Shown in pieces: positions 1-6,646 of a DNA stretch of 64,000 nucleotides (position 1 is the stretch's first letter; the number at the start of each line of letters is the position of its first letter). Both the position numbers and the translations under genes were made by a program. The notes under the pieces are model-generated. The model saw only the letters and a program-made list of their open reading frames with translations. It ran no database searches and was not told where the DNA came from. The stretch is from Spirochaetales bacterium (GTDB taxonomy: Bacteria; Spirochaetota; Spirochaetia; Treponematales; Treponemataceae). Location of the stretch: positions 558,001 to 622,000 of the forward strand of contig QKEL01000008.1 in the NCBI GenBank assembly GCA_003252395.1, in the 5' to 3' direction.

Positions 1-579
1 GAATTCCCCGAGGAAAAAGCCGATCCCCCCGCCGAGCGCGAGCAGGCCGATGGCGCGGCCCAGGCCGGGCCGGGGAACGAGGGTAACCAGCGCTTCGAGG
101 ATCATACCGCCGATAAACCCGCCGACGAAGCCGCCGAGCACGCCCGCGAGCCCCTTCCGCCAGGCCCCGGTCCGAAGGCCGTCAACCCCGCCGATCGCCA
201 TGCCCACCAAGGCCCAGCCGATTCCCCGGCTTACCGGCAGGAGGAAGGAACGGGACGCCGCGCTTTCGCCTAAGGACGAGCTTGAAATCCAGAGGAGCAG
301 CTGCGAGGTAAGGACCAGAGACAGTCCCCCCGCCGCGGCCCCGATAAGGGCGGCCAACGCTCCCGTGATCAGGGCCTGACGGGCTTGCCGGTACAGGAGG
401 CCGTCGGCGATCCCGAAGAAAAAGGCGAAGATCGAGCCGAGAAAAACGCCCTGAAGGATCGACCGAAGGAAATACCCGCTCGGGTTCGCCCGAAACAGGA
501 GCTCGATGCAGCCGAGGGTCAATAATCCCGCGGCCAATCCCAAAAACACGTATAAGAGTCGCTTTTTTTCGCCGTTCAT
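1..579 (-). CDS. Glycine-rich integral membrane protein, 3' end cut by window edge
   Basis: I do not recognise a named family. Translating the minus strand from an ATG at 579 gives 193 codons open to the window edge. Hydrophobic stretches recur (VFLGLAAGLLTLGCIELL, then SILQGVFLGSIFAFFFGIAD, ALAALIGAAAGGLSLVLT, GWALVGMAIGGVDGL, GVLGGFVGGFIGGMILEAL). They have glycine-zipper spacing and short charged turns, so at least five membrane segments are likely. The ATG overlaps the TGA of the upstream kinase gene (ATGA), so the two are translationally coupled and last in a minus-strand operon. A role as membrane partner or substrate of that kinase is inference. A C-terminal cytoplasmic domain, for example FHA, could lie beyond the window but cannot be seen. 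Confidence 0.75.
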   Translation of the reverse strand, partial: MNGEKKRLLYVFLGLAAGLLTLGCIELLFRANPSGYFLRSILQGVFLGSIFAFFFGIADGLLYRQARQALITGALAALIGAAAGGLSLVLTSQLLLWISSSSLGESAASRSFLLPVSRGIGWALVGMAIGGVDGLRTGAWRKGLAGVLGGFVGGFIGGMILEALVTLVPRPGLGRAIGLLALGGGIGFFLGEF

Positions 580-2402
580 CGCTGTGCCTCCACCTTGATC
601 CGGTTTTCGTCCTTTCGCAGGGTGAGCGTATACCGCATTTCGGACCCCGCCAGGAATTCCGCCTCGGCCTTCCAGCCACCGTCGCTCACGCCGATCCGGT
701 AGTGGCCCGGCAGGACCGCGTATTCCTTCTTCACGCCAATATCCGCTTCTTTCTCTACTATTAATCCGTTCACGACCTGGGGGAACGAGCGTACGCCGTT
801 TACCCGCACCGTAAGGCCCGCGCCGTTGCCCGGAACGGCGAAAACGATCCTCGCCGACAAGGGAACCAACGACGCCTTGAGGGCCAATTCCGCGATTCCC
901 TCGGGTATTTTCAGGGTAAAGTCCTGGGAGTAGTACCCCGGCGCGCTCACCCTGAACGCTTGCACGGAACCGATCCGCACCGGCCCGAAGGCGTCGACGC
1001 TCACGTAGCCCTGCGAAGTCGCCACGACGCATTCGGAAACCCCGTCGAGAATCCTGCCGGTCAGGGCGTCGCGGATATCCGTCGTTACGGGAACGAAGGA
1101 ATCACCGGCCTTTTCCGCGCCCAGGAAAACCTTGGCGATACCGCCGCTCCTCAGCCGGGGCGGTACGTAAAAGGAAGTCCACACCAAGCGGCCGTTCACC
1201 CGCGACTTCGACCGGTACTGACCGGCTTCCAGGGCGACCGGGAGCGACGCGAAGCCGTCTTTCCACGGCAAGTAACGGATCGTTCGGGGATACTCGGGGA
1301 TGGTACGGTTGTCGTCCGCGAAGAGGACGGTTTCCGGGGGCGAATCGGCGCTGGAAGCGTATATGCGCGCCAAGCCGTACGTCTCCGGGTGCAGCGCGAG
1401 TCGGTGTATCCCGGTAAGCGACAAAAATAAGGCCGCGGCACCCCCGAGGAGGGCAACGGCGAGCGACGCCGCTATGGCCCGTCCCGCGGGGCTTCGCCGC
1501 TGCTTCCGCAAGGCGGGCTTTTCTTCCGAGCGGACCATGGCGGCCACCCGGTTTCGCACGTCGTCGACCTGAAACCGCGAGAGGAATTTCTCGAGCCGCG
1601 ACACTACCTGGGCGATATCGCCGCAGCGGGCCTTTGGCCGGGGCTTTATGAGCGAAACGATGATTTTCTGAAGCTCAGGGGCCACGGCGGGGTTAACCTT
1701 TCTCGGCTTTCGGTACCGCCCCCGCTGTATTTGCTGGATCACCTCCGGCGAGAAACCGCCCGAATACGGCCTTCGCCCCACGAGCATCTCGTACATCATG
1801 ACGCCCAGGGAATAGAGATCGGCCCGATAATCCACGTTTTTCGAGTTCTTAAACTGCTCCGGCGCCATATACGCCGGCGTTCCGAGCGTCATGCCCTCCG
1901 CGGTGAGGTTTTCGTCGTCCGCCTCGCTATCCGCGGAGGTGGCGATGCCGAAATCCGCGAGCTTTATCTCGCCCTTGCGGGAAATGAGCACGTTGCCCGG
2001 TTTCACGTCCCGGTGAATCACCGACTTTCGGTGGGCGTACGCGAGGGCCTTCGCGGTGTAGAGGGCGATATAGGCCGCCGAGGCGTTGTCGAAATACCGC
2101 TCCGATTCCAGAAGGTCCTTCACCGACGCGCCGTCCACGTACTCCATCACGATATAGTGGGACCGCCCCTGCACGAAATGGTCGTACACGTCCACGATAT
2201 AATCGTTGCGGAAGTCCATGAGCAGCTTGGCCTCGCGGCGGAAGCGCTCCGTCATGGAAGCGTTGCCCCTAAGGGTGAGCTTTTTGAGAATAACGCTCCG
2301 TTCCAGCGTGGGGTGAACGCCCTTATACACCTCGCCCATCCCGCCCGAGGCGATGAGCTCCTTGATTTCGTATTTATCTATCCGGTCCGGAATCTTCGCC
2401 AT
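576..2402 (-). CDS. Membrane-anchored Ser/Thr protein kinase (Hanks type, PknB-like)
   Basis: 608 residues. The catalytic domain spans about residues 10-275: glycine loop ASGGMGEV (18-25), lysine K40 (VILK), catalytic HRDVKPGN (130-137), DFG (150-152), a long acidic activation loop, and APE (180-182). All key residues of an active Hanks-type kinase are present. A single membrane segment lies at about 309-331 after a basic stretch, so the roughly 275-residue C-terminal part is outside the cytoplasm. That part has beta-rich carboxypeptidase-regulatory or PEGA-like character, with no PASTA repeats that I can see. The gene lies 10 nt after a phosphoesterase gene and overlaps the next membrane-protein gene by ATGA. 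Kinase plus phosphatase in one operon suggests reversible phosphorylation. The external ligand is unknown. Confidence 0.93.
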   Translation of the reverse strand: MAKIPDRIDKYEIKELIASGGMGEVYKGVHPTLERSVILKKLTLRGNASMTERFRREAKLLMDFRNDYIVDVYDHFVQGRSHYIVMEYVDGASVKDLLESERYFDNASAAYIALYTAKALAYAHRKSVIHRDVKPGNVLISRKGEIKLADFGIATSADSEADDENLTAEGMTLGTPAYMAPEQFKNSKNVDYRADLYSLGVMMYEMLVGRRPYSGGFSPEVIQQIQRGRYRKPRKVNPAVAPELQKIIVSLIKPRPKARCGDIAQVVSRLEKFLSRFQVDDVRNRVAAMVRSEEKPALRKQRRSPAGRAIAASLAVALLGGAAALFLSLTGIHRLALHPETYGLARIYASSADSPPETVLFADDNRTIPEYPRTIRYLPWKDGFASLPVALEAGQYRSKSRVNGRLVWTSFYVPPRLRSGGIAKVFLGAEKAGDSFVPVTTDIRDALTGRILDGVSECVVATSQGYVSVDAFGPVRIGSVQAFRVSAPGYYSQDFTLKIPEGIAELALKASLVPLSARIVFAVPGNGAGLTVRVNGVRSFPQVVNGLIVEKEADIGVKKEYAVLPGHYRIGVSDGGWKAEAEFLAGSEMRYTLTLRKDENRIKVEAQR

Positions 2403-2412
2403 TGCTACCGCC

Positions 2413-3420
2413 TTAGCCGATCTTGATGATGTTGGTCTCGGGATCGAACGCGTCCATGCCGGTGAAAGCCGCGACGACCCAATCGTTCGGCGTGTTAATC
2501 TGCACGAAAGCGCCTTCCTGCCGCAGGTTAAACCGGCCGCTCACGGGTCGGTGCCCCCCGAAAATCCGCGCGTCGGCGGCCTTTCCGAAGAACTCCCGGA
2601 GCGTGCCGGCGGCGCTCCCCGGCTGGGCTTGATCGTTATCGACCCAGGTAAGCCCGTATATCACGTCGGGGAAAATATTCGCGTTTATGACCTCGTCCCG
2701 GTAAAAGTCCCGGGAGGGCTCGCAGTGGGTCACCAGGAAATTATCGCCCGCGGCCATGAGGGGGAGCGACTTCTCCCAATAGTAGACGCGCCGCACGGTT
2801 TCCTCCCCGTAGAAGCGGAGCATCCAGCTTTTGACCATGTCGCCCTCCTCCACGAATTTCCGGAAGGGATAATTCCCGTGGCCCATTTCGTTGTCGATAT
2901 TCTCGTGGTTGCCCTTCAAAAAATGGAAATTGCGGGGAAACCAGGACTTCACGAGGCAGATCATTTCCAAAAGCCCGAGGTTTTCGCGCATCTCCTCGTC
3001 CATATTCCGGTGCCGCTTCCAGCCGCCCCGGTACTCGCCCAAGGCCTTGTTCCAGCGTTCCCGGCCCCGCGCTTCCGAGTGAAAGGCGTCGCCCACGCAC
3101 ACGACCTGGGCGCGGCCGAAGGCAAGGTCCTCGAGCACCGTCCGGCCGCCGCGATAGCTCCAGCCCATCACGGCGCGGAAAAAATCCATGCGCGCGTGCA
3201 GGTCGGGCACGATCACGTAATATTCGGCGTCGGCCAGGTACACGAGACCGCCGGGAAGGCCCCGGCGATCCCGCGGCCGGGAACGCTCTTCCTCCGAGAG
3301 CAGGCATTGCTGCCCGAGATTGACGATCCGATGGAGGCGGTCGATGGCGGGAGTCGACGCCCGTTTGAGTATCGTGTCCAGGTGCCGCTCGAGGCTGAAT
3401 TCGCCGCCTTGCTTTTCCAT
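2413..3420 (-). CDS. Metallophosphoesterase, PPP/FBPase-III-like (possible protein phosphatase)
   Basis: 335 residues with the calcineurin-type dimetal motif series: PDLHAR (72-77, in place of GDxHG), VGDAFHSE (109-116, in place of GDxxDRG), KGNHEN (169-174), THCEP (231-235) and GGHRP near 288. The order and spacing fit the PPP phosphoesterase fold. The N-terminal part (LDTILKRASTPAIDRLHRI) resembles class III fructose-bisphosphatase-like proteins. Its place directly before the Ser/Thr kinase gene makes a cognate phosphatase role attractive, but that is inference; a sugar phosphatase is the alternative. The gene is second in the minus-strand operon and begins 15 nt after the SYSGSLL-domain gene. 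Confidence 0.8.
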   Translation of the reverse strand: MEKQGGEFSLERHLDTILKRASTPAIDRLHRIVNLGQQCLLSEEERSRPRDRRGLPGGLVYLADAEYYVIVPDLHARMDFFRAVMGWSYRGGRTVLEDLAFGRAQVVCVGDAFHSEARGRERWNKALGEYRGGWKRHRNMDEEMRENLGLLEMICLVKSWFPRNFHFLKGNHENIDNEMGHGNYPFRKFVEEGDMVKSWMLRFYGEETVRRVYYWEKSLPLMAAGDNFLVTHCEPSRDFYRDEVINANIFPDVIYGLTWVDNDQAQPGSAAGTLREFFGKAADARIFGGHRPVSGRFNLRQEGAFVQINTPNDWVVAAFTGMDAFDPETNIIKIG

Positions 3421-3435
3421 CGGATATCCCGCCCC

Positions 3436-3966
3436 TTACGCCTGAATGACGGTCTTGTTGATATCGAGAAATTCCTTGGTAAGCATGAGGGTAACCTCGC
3501 CGAGGCGGTTTTCTTCCTCGTCCGCTTCCATGGCGTCGCTGAACACCGCGATGGCGTAAACGGGGCTGCTCTTGGCGATGGGCCCGTCCTTGAACTCGGC
3601 CGCGGCGCCCTTGCGGATATCGCCGACGATGGCGGCCGCTTCCGCGGAAGCCGTTTCGGGAACGTCGTGCCGCAATCCGATGCTCACGTATTCCACGGAC
3701 CGGCCTTCGTCCTGTTCCGGGCCCACGGTCAAAAGCGACCCGGAATAGGTCAGGATAAGCGCGCCCCGGGGATCGTCAAAGGCGAGGGAATCGGCTTCTT
3801 CCATGTTTTGGCGCTTGGTTTCCTCGAAAAACGTATTCTGTTTTTCGAGCCATCCGCCGGCGAGCAGTTCCAGGGAATCTTCGGTATCCGGAAGTCCGGC
3901 GGTTTTTACGAGGCTTTGAATGTGGGGTTTTACCTCTTCGGCGACCCCGGCAAAATTTTCACCCAT
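3436..3966 (-). CDS. Uncharacterised acidic protein with the 'LTYSGSLL' domain
   Basis: 176 residues, no signal peptide or membrane segment, no family that I recognise by name. The core (residues about 60-175) is clearly homologous to the N-terminal half of the divergently transcribed HU-fusion protein at 4122. Shared segments include DDxRGxxILTYSGSLL, the VEYVSIGLRHDVP / IEYSSIKLRTDVP pair, the SSPVYAIAV / TSPAYLIAV pair, and a C-terminal block ending in LTKEFLDINKT / LTTGFMKFNRT. It therefore represents the same domain without the DNA-binding part. It heads the operon with the phosphoesterase and kinase. The start has a good ribosome site (AGGAGA upstream of ATG at 3966). It could be a partner, inhibitor or phospho-target linked to the kinase; no function is shown by the sequence. 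Confidence 0.85.
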   Translation of the reverse strand: MGENFAGVAEEVKPHIQSLVKTAGLPDTEDSLELLAGGWLEKQNTFFEETKRQNMEEADSLAFDDPRGALILTYSGSLLTVGPEQDEGRSVEYVSIGLRHDVPETASAEAAAIVGDIRKGAAAEFKDGPIAKSSPVYAIAVFSDAMEADEEENRLGEVTLMLTKEFLDINKTVIQA

Positions 3967-4049
3967 AATGGTCTCTCCTAGTATTCGGTATTCAGGAATG
4001 CAGCTGCTGGGTTAATACTACTACTCTTTTCCAAAAAAAACCATTTTTT

Positions 4050-4098
4050 CCGCATATTTTTGAAAAAATGCGGTTTTTTTAAAGAAAATTGATATACT
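4050..4098. promoter_or_regulatory. Divergent intergenic control region: AT-rich hairpin and -10 box
   Basis: The 155-base gap between the divergent genes at 3966 and 4122 is strikingly A/T-rich. It holds a near-perfect hairpin (CCGCAT at 4050-4055 pairing with ATGCGG at 4068-4073, with T and A runs between) followed by seven T's. A TATACT -10 box lies at 4093-4098, and AGGGAG at 4108-4113 serves the ATG at 4122. The hairpin plus T-run looks like an intrinsic terminator, but it lies upstream of the -10, so an operator or HU-type bent-DNA target is as likely. Confidence 0.5.
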
Positions 4099-4121
4099 CT
4101 TCTTTATAGGGAGAATATGCC

Positions 4122-5024
4122 ATGAGCCGGACCGAACGTTTCAACGAGCTGCCCCAAGCCATTCAAAAGCAGCTTTTGTGGATTGCCGCCGAACAGGACC
4201 GCAAGGATGACCAGGCCTTTATAGACGACCTGACGGAGGTGTGGGAAAAGAAAGCCACCCTCTTTCTGGACCAGATCAAGGCGGTCAACCTCCAGTTGGT
4301 GGAATCCGTCTCGAAGGACGACATGAGGGGAATGATGATTCTCACCTATTCTGGATCCCTTTTAAGCATCGGGCCGGTCTTCCAAACCGCCACCAACGTC
4401 AACGACGGCCGCTGGATAGAGTATTCCAGCATTAAGCTGAGAACGGACGTTCCCGATATCGTGTCCGATTGGGACGCGATCCTGTCGGCGGACTTCGGAA
4501 AGGACAAGGCGGTAAAGCTCGAGAACGCGCGTATCAAGTCCACGAGCCCCGCCTACCTCATCGCCGTATGCCCCGCCGAACTCGACGAGGAGGAGCAGGA
4601 CAAGCGAATCCGCGAGAGCACCATCTACCTTACCACGGGCTTCATGAAGTTCAACCGCACCCTGCAAATCGATAAGTCCAACGTTCCCGACCAGTTCACC
4701 ATGAAATCCATGACCCGGTACCTCGCCAAAAAGCACAACATGACCGGCCAGGAAGCGAAGCTGCTCCTGGACGATTTCATGACCCTGGTGGAGACGGGAA
4801 TGCTCCTGGGCGAATCGGTGCCCGTCGGAAGGATCGGGCGCTTCTCCGTGAAGACGAGGGGAATGCAAAAGGCCCGCGTGGTGAAGCACCCGGGCACGGG
4901 CGAGGAAATGACCATAGACGCGAAACCCGCCATGGGCGTGCCGAAGGTCTCTTTCAGTACCTATCTGAAAGAGCGGGCCGCCTCCGTAATCGCGGAAGGC
5001 GACGACGGGGACGACGAGGAATAA
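4122..5024 (+). CDS. HU/IHF-type DNA-binding domain fused to the 'LTYSGSLL' domain
   Basis: 300 residues in two parts. Residues about 1-180 are the uncharacterised domain shared with the product of the divergent gene at 3436. Residues about 190-285 look like an HU/IHF-family domain: an N-terminal helical part (FTMKSMTRYLAKKHNMTGQE), then a beta-arm region with GxxVPVGRIGRFSVKTR, and a final segment reading VPKVSFSTYLKE. Canonical HU has about 90 residues and stands alone, so this is an N-terminally extended fusion. The tail is acidic (DDGDDEE). The start is chosen for AGGGAG eight bases upstream. It probably binds DNA and may regulate its own divergent promoter and the kinase operon; that is inference. 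Confidence 0.85.
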   Translation: MSRTERFNELPQAIQKQLLWIAAEQDRKDDQAFIDDLTEVWEKKATLFLDQIKAVNLQLVESVSKDDMRGMMILTYSGSLLSIGPVFQTATNVNDGRWIEYSSIKLRTDVPDIVSDWDAILSADFGKDKAVKLENARIKSTSPAYLIAVCPAELDEEEQDKRIRESTIYLTTGFMKFNRTLQIDKSNVPDQFTMKSMTRYLAKKHNMTGQEAKLLLDDFMTLVETGMLLGESVPVGRIGRFSVKTRGMQKARVVKHPGTGEEMTIDAKPAMGVPKVSFSTYLKERAASVIAEGDDGDDEE

Positions 5025-5062
5025 GCCGTTCTTGCGCTTGGCGTCGGCCGTCCAGGCGCTTT

Positions 5063-5338
5063 TTACCCATCATGGGCGCGGACGTGAGGGTCTACGTGCA
5101 TCTCGCACAGCTTTTCCATCTCCTGGACCGGCATTCCTCCGTCTACGAGCGCCTGCTTGGCCTGGGCCATATCCTCGGGCGGGAGCTGGCTGAATAGGGC
5201 AAAAAACCGCCGTTTTAGCGCCCGGTCCCGGGTGGCCTTAACGCGAGAATCGGCTTCCCGGGCGTTTTCGTTGATGGATTCTATAATGGCGGCAAGCTCT
5301 TCCTTCCGGCGAGCGCCGTTTTCGATCGGATCTGACAT
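5063..5338 (-). CDS. Stand-alone DUF438 N-terminal domain protein
   Basis: 91 residues from the ATG at 5338, chosen because GGAGG (5344-5348) sits just upstream; an in-frame ATG at 5350 overlaps that ribosome site. The C-terminal half reads as the conserved start of DUF438 proteins: RRFFALFSQLPPEDMAQAK, then LVDGGMPVQEMEKLCEMHVD. In typical DUF438 proteins this block is followed in the same chain by a hemerythrin-like HHE domain and a PAS domain. Here the chain stops, and an HHE/PAS protein lacking this block is encoded separately at 22774. The two may be parts of a split system. Function in DUF438 families is not firmly known; redox or NO sensing is suggested by the HHE/PAS architecture. Confidence 0.8.
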   Translation of the reverse strand: MSDPIENGARRKEELAAIIESINENAREADSRVKATRDRALKRRFFALFSQLPPEDMAQAKQALVDGGMPVQEMEKLCEMHVDPHVRAHDG

Positions 5339-5471
5339 AAAGGCCTCCATTGACGTTTATAGAACTTACTATCGCGGCCCGCGCGCCGGAATGCAAACCG
5401 AGCGGGGCTAACGGGGCTTTGCAGGCAGGGGAAGACCTTCCCCTTTTATGGCCTTTTTCGCATTCGCGACC

Positions 5472-5500
5472 TTTCCACGGTACGCTTTTTTCCGTATAAT
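5472..5500 (+). promoter_or_regulatory. Promoter of the SBP-ubiD-ubiA-ubiX-ABC operon
   Basis: TTTCCA at 5472-5477 and TATAAT at 5495-5500 with a 17-base spacer. The predicted start near 5507 leaves a leader of about 118 bases before the ATG at 5625. Confidence 0.55.
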
Positions 5501-5516
5501 CCCCGGCAAGGCGCGT

Positions 5517-5604
5517 CTTTTCGGCGGGAAATCCGTCGGGCTTCCGACGCGCCGATCCAGGCGGCATCGCACGGCCTTACGCCGAAAAGCCAATCCGAGA
5601 TTGG
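5517..5604 (+). promoter_or_regulatory. Structured 5' leader, riboswitch-like multi-stem fold
   Basis: Four pairings nest without conflict. Outer stem: CTTTTCGGCG (5517-5526) with CGCCGAAAAG (5580-5589), ten perfect pairs. Inside it: hairpin CGTCGG/CCGACG (5534-5539, 5544-5549) and hairpin GCCG/CGGC (5551-5554, 5562-5565). Directly after it: hairpin CCAATC/GATTGG (5590-5595, 5599-5604). The ribosome site AAGGAG follows at 5614-5619. This is a junction-type architecture in the leader of a transport and biosynthesis operon. I do not see the conserved cores of TPP, cobalamin or FMN riboswitches. Confidence 0.5.
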
Positions 5605-5624
5605 CGAAGTTTCAAGGAGCCATC

Positions 5625-6626
5625 ATGAACTACCGTTCCGGGTTCTCTCCCCGTTCGGCATTACCCGTAAATTCCAACAATTCAGGCGCCATACGCTGCC
5701 TCTTATTTGCTTTCGCCCTCGTCGCAGCCTTCGGAATCGCGGGCTGTTCGGGGAAAATTTCCTTTGACTTGCCGGGACTCACCGAGGGCCAACTCGCGAA
5801 ACTGTCCGAGCTGAAGGTTCTCCGCGCCGAGATCGCGCCCGTACCCGCGAAGGCCCCGAGAAAGGTCAGGGTGGGCGTTATGCCCGACGCCGGCGCGCTT
5901 CCCCTCTACCTGATGGACGACGCGGACCTTATCCCCTTCCAGAGCGCCCGGGAACGGGACGCGGCCCTGGCGGCGGGCGAGCTCGACGCGATCATGGGCG
6001 ATATGGTTACGGTGATCGCGAATCAGCAAAAGGGCATTGAGCTCCGCGCCCTCACCGTCACCGAAAGCCGCTTTCTCCTGGTGGCCGGCCCCAAATTCCG
6101 GGAATCCGCCCGGCAGAACATCGGCATTTCCGAAAACACGGTGATTGAGTACGTGACCGATACCCTCGGCGCCGGACTGAAGCTGGACAAGCTCTCCGTG
6201 CCCCAGGTTCCCGTACGCCTGGAAATGCTCAGAAACGGGCAAATTCCCGTCGCCTGCCTGACCGACGTCATGGCCTGGGGACTCCTCGCCAACGGCTTTC
6301 ATATCGTCCGCGACCAGGCCTCCTCGAACCTGGAACCCGCCGTCCTGGTGGTTACCGGGGACTTCGCGAGAAAGCATCCCGCCGACCTCGAATCGTTCAA
6401 GGCTAAGTGGAACGAAGCGGTCGAGCGGATCAACGCCGATCCCGACGCCTACGCGGCCATGCTCCTGGAGCAGGTACGACTCCCCGCCTCGGATTACCCG
6501 GTTCCCCACTTCCGGCCCGTTACCCTTCCCACGGAAGCCCAGGTACAATCGGTTATCGACTGGTTCGCCGCGAAGTACGGCCTTTCCCGATCCGTCTCGT
6601 ACGCGGACCTGGTGATCAAGGAATAA
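5625..6626 (+). CDS. Lipoprotein substrate-binding protein (NMT1/SsuA-like) of an ABC importer
   Basis: 333 residues from the ATG at 5625, chosen for AAGGAG nine bases upstream; an upstream in-frame ATG at 5448 would place the promoter inside the gene. A signal peptide with hydrophobic core LLFAFALVAAFGI and lipobox IAG-C (Cys41) marks it as a lipoprotein. The mature part has the NMT1/ThiY/SsuA-like binding-protein pattern: VRVGVMPDAGALPLYLMDD, an LDAIMGD segment, and a later LVVTGDFARKHP. It is first in an operon with UbiD, UbiA and UbiX homologues and is followed by the matching ATPase and permease genes. The ligand is therefore probably an aromatic acid or quinone precursor; that is inference. 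The fold is also shared with MqnA and MqnD enzymes, but the lipobox argues for transport. Confidence 0.85.
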   Translation: MNYRSGFSPRSALPVNSNNSGAIRCLLFAFALVAAFGIAGCSGKISFDLPGLTEGQLAKLSELKVLRAEIAPVPAKAPRKVRVGVMPDAGALPLYLMDDADLIPFQSARERDAALAAGELDAIMGDMVTVIANQQKGIELRALTVTESRFLLVAGPKFRESARQNIGISENTVIEYVTDTLGAGLKLDKLSVPQVPVRLEMLRNGQIPVACLTDVMAWGLLANGFHIVRDQASSNLEPAVLVVTGDFARKHPADLESFKAKWNEAVERINADPDAYAAMLLEQVRLPASDYPVPHFRPVTLPTEAQVQSVIDWFAAKYGLSRSVSYADLVIKE

Positions 6627-6646
6627 CGACCCAGGAGGCGCCAGCC

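Noticed and set aside
182-679. Minus-strand frame of 165 residues over the kinase end
   Set aside because: It overlaps the kinase stop and the coupled membrane-protein gene, is Arg/Pro-rich, and has no ribosome site. The ATGA-coupled frame from 579 is hydrophobic and far more protein-like.
2353-3981. 542-residue plus-strand open frame opposite the phosphoesterase and the SYSGSLL gene
   Set aside because: It is a GC-driven shadow: the opposite strand encodes proteins with clear catalytic motifs and good ribosome sites.
5448-5624. Extended N-terminus of the binding-protein frame
   Set aside because: It includes the TATAAT promoter and the structured leader; the lipoprotein signal and AAGGAG point to ATG 5625.
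5501-5624. TPP, FMN or cobalamin riboswitch before the binding-protein gene
   Set aside because: None of their conserved core sequences is present, although the leader is structured.
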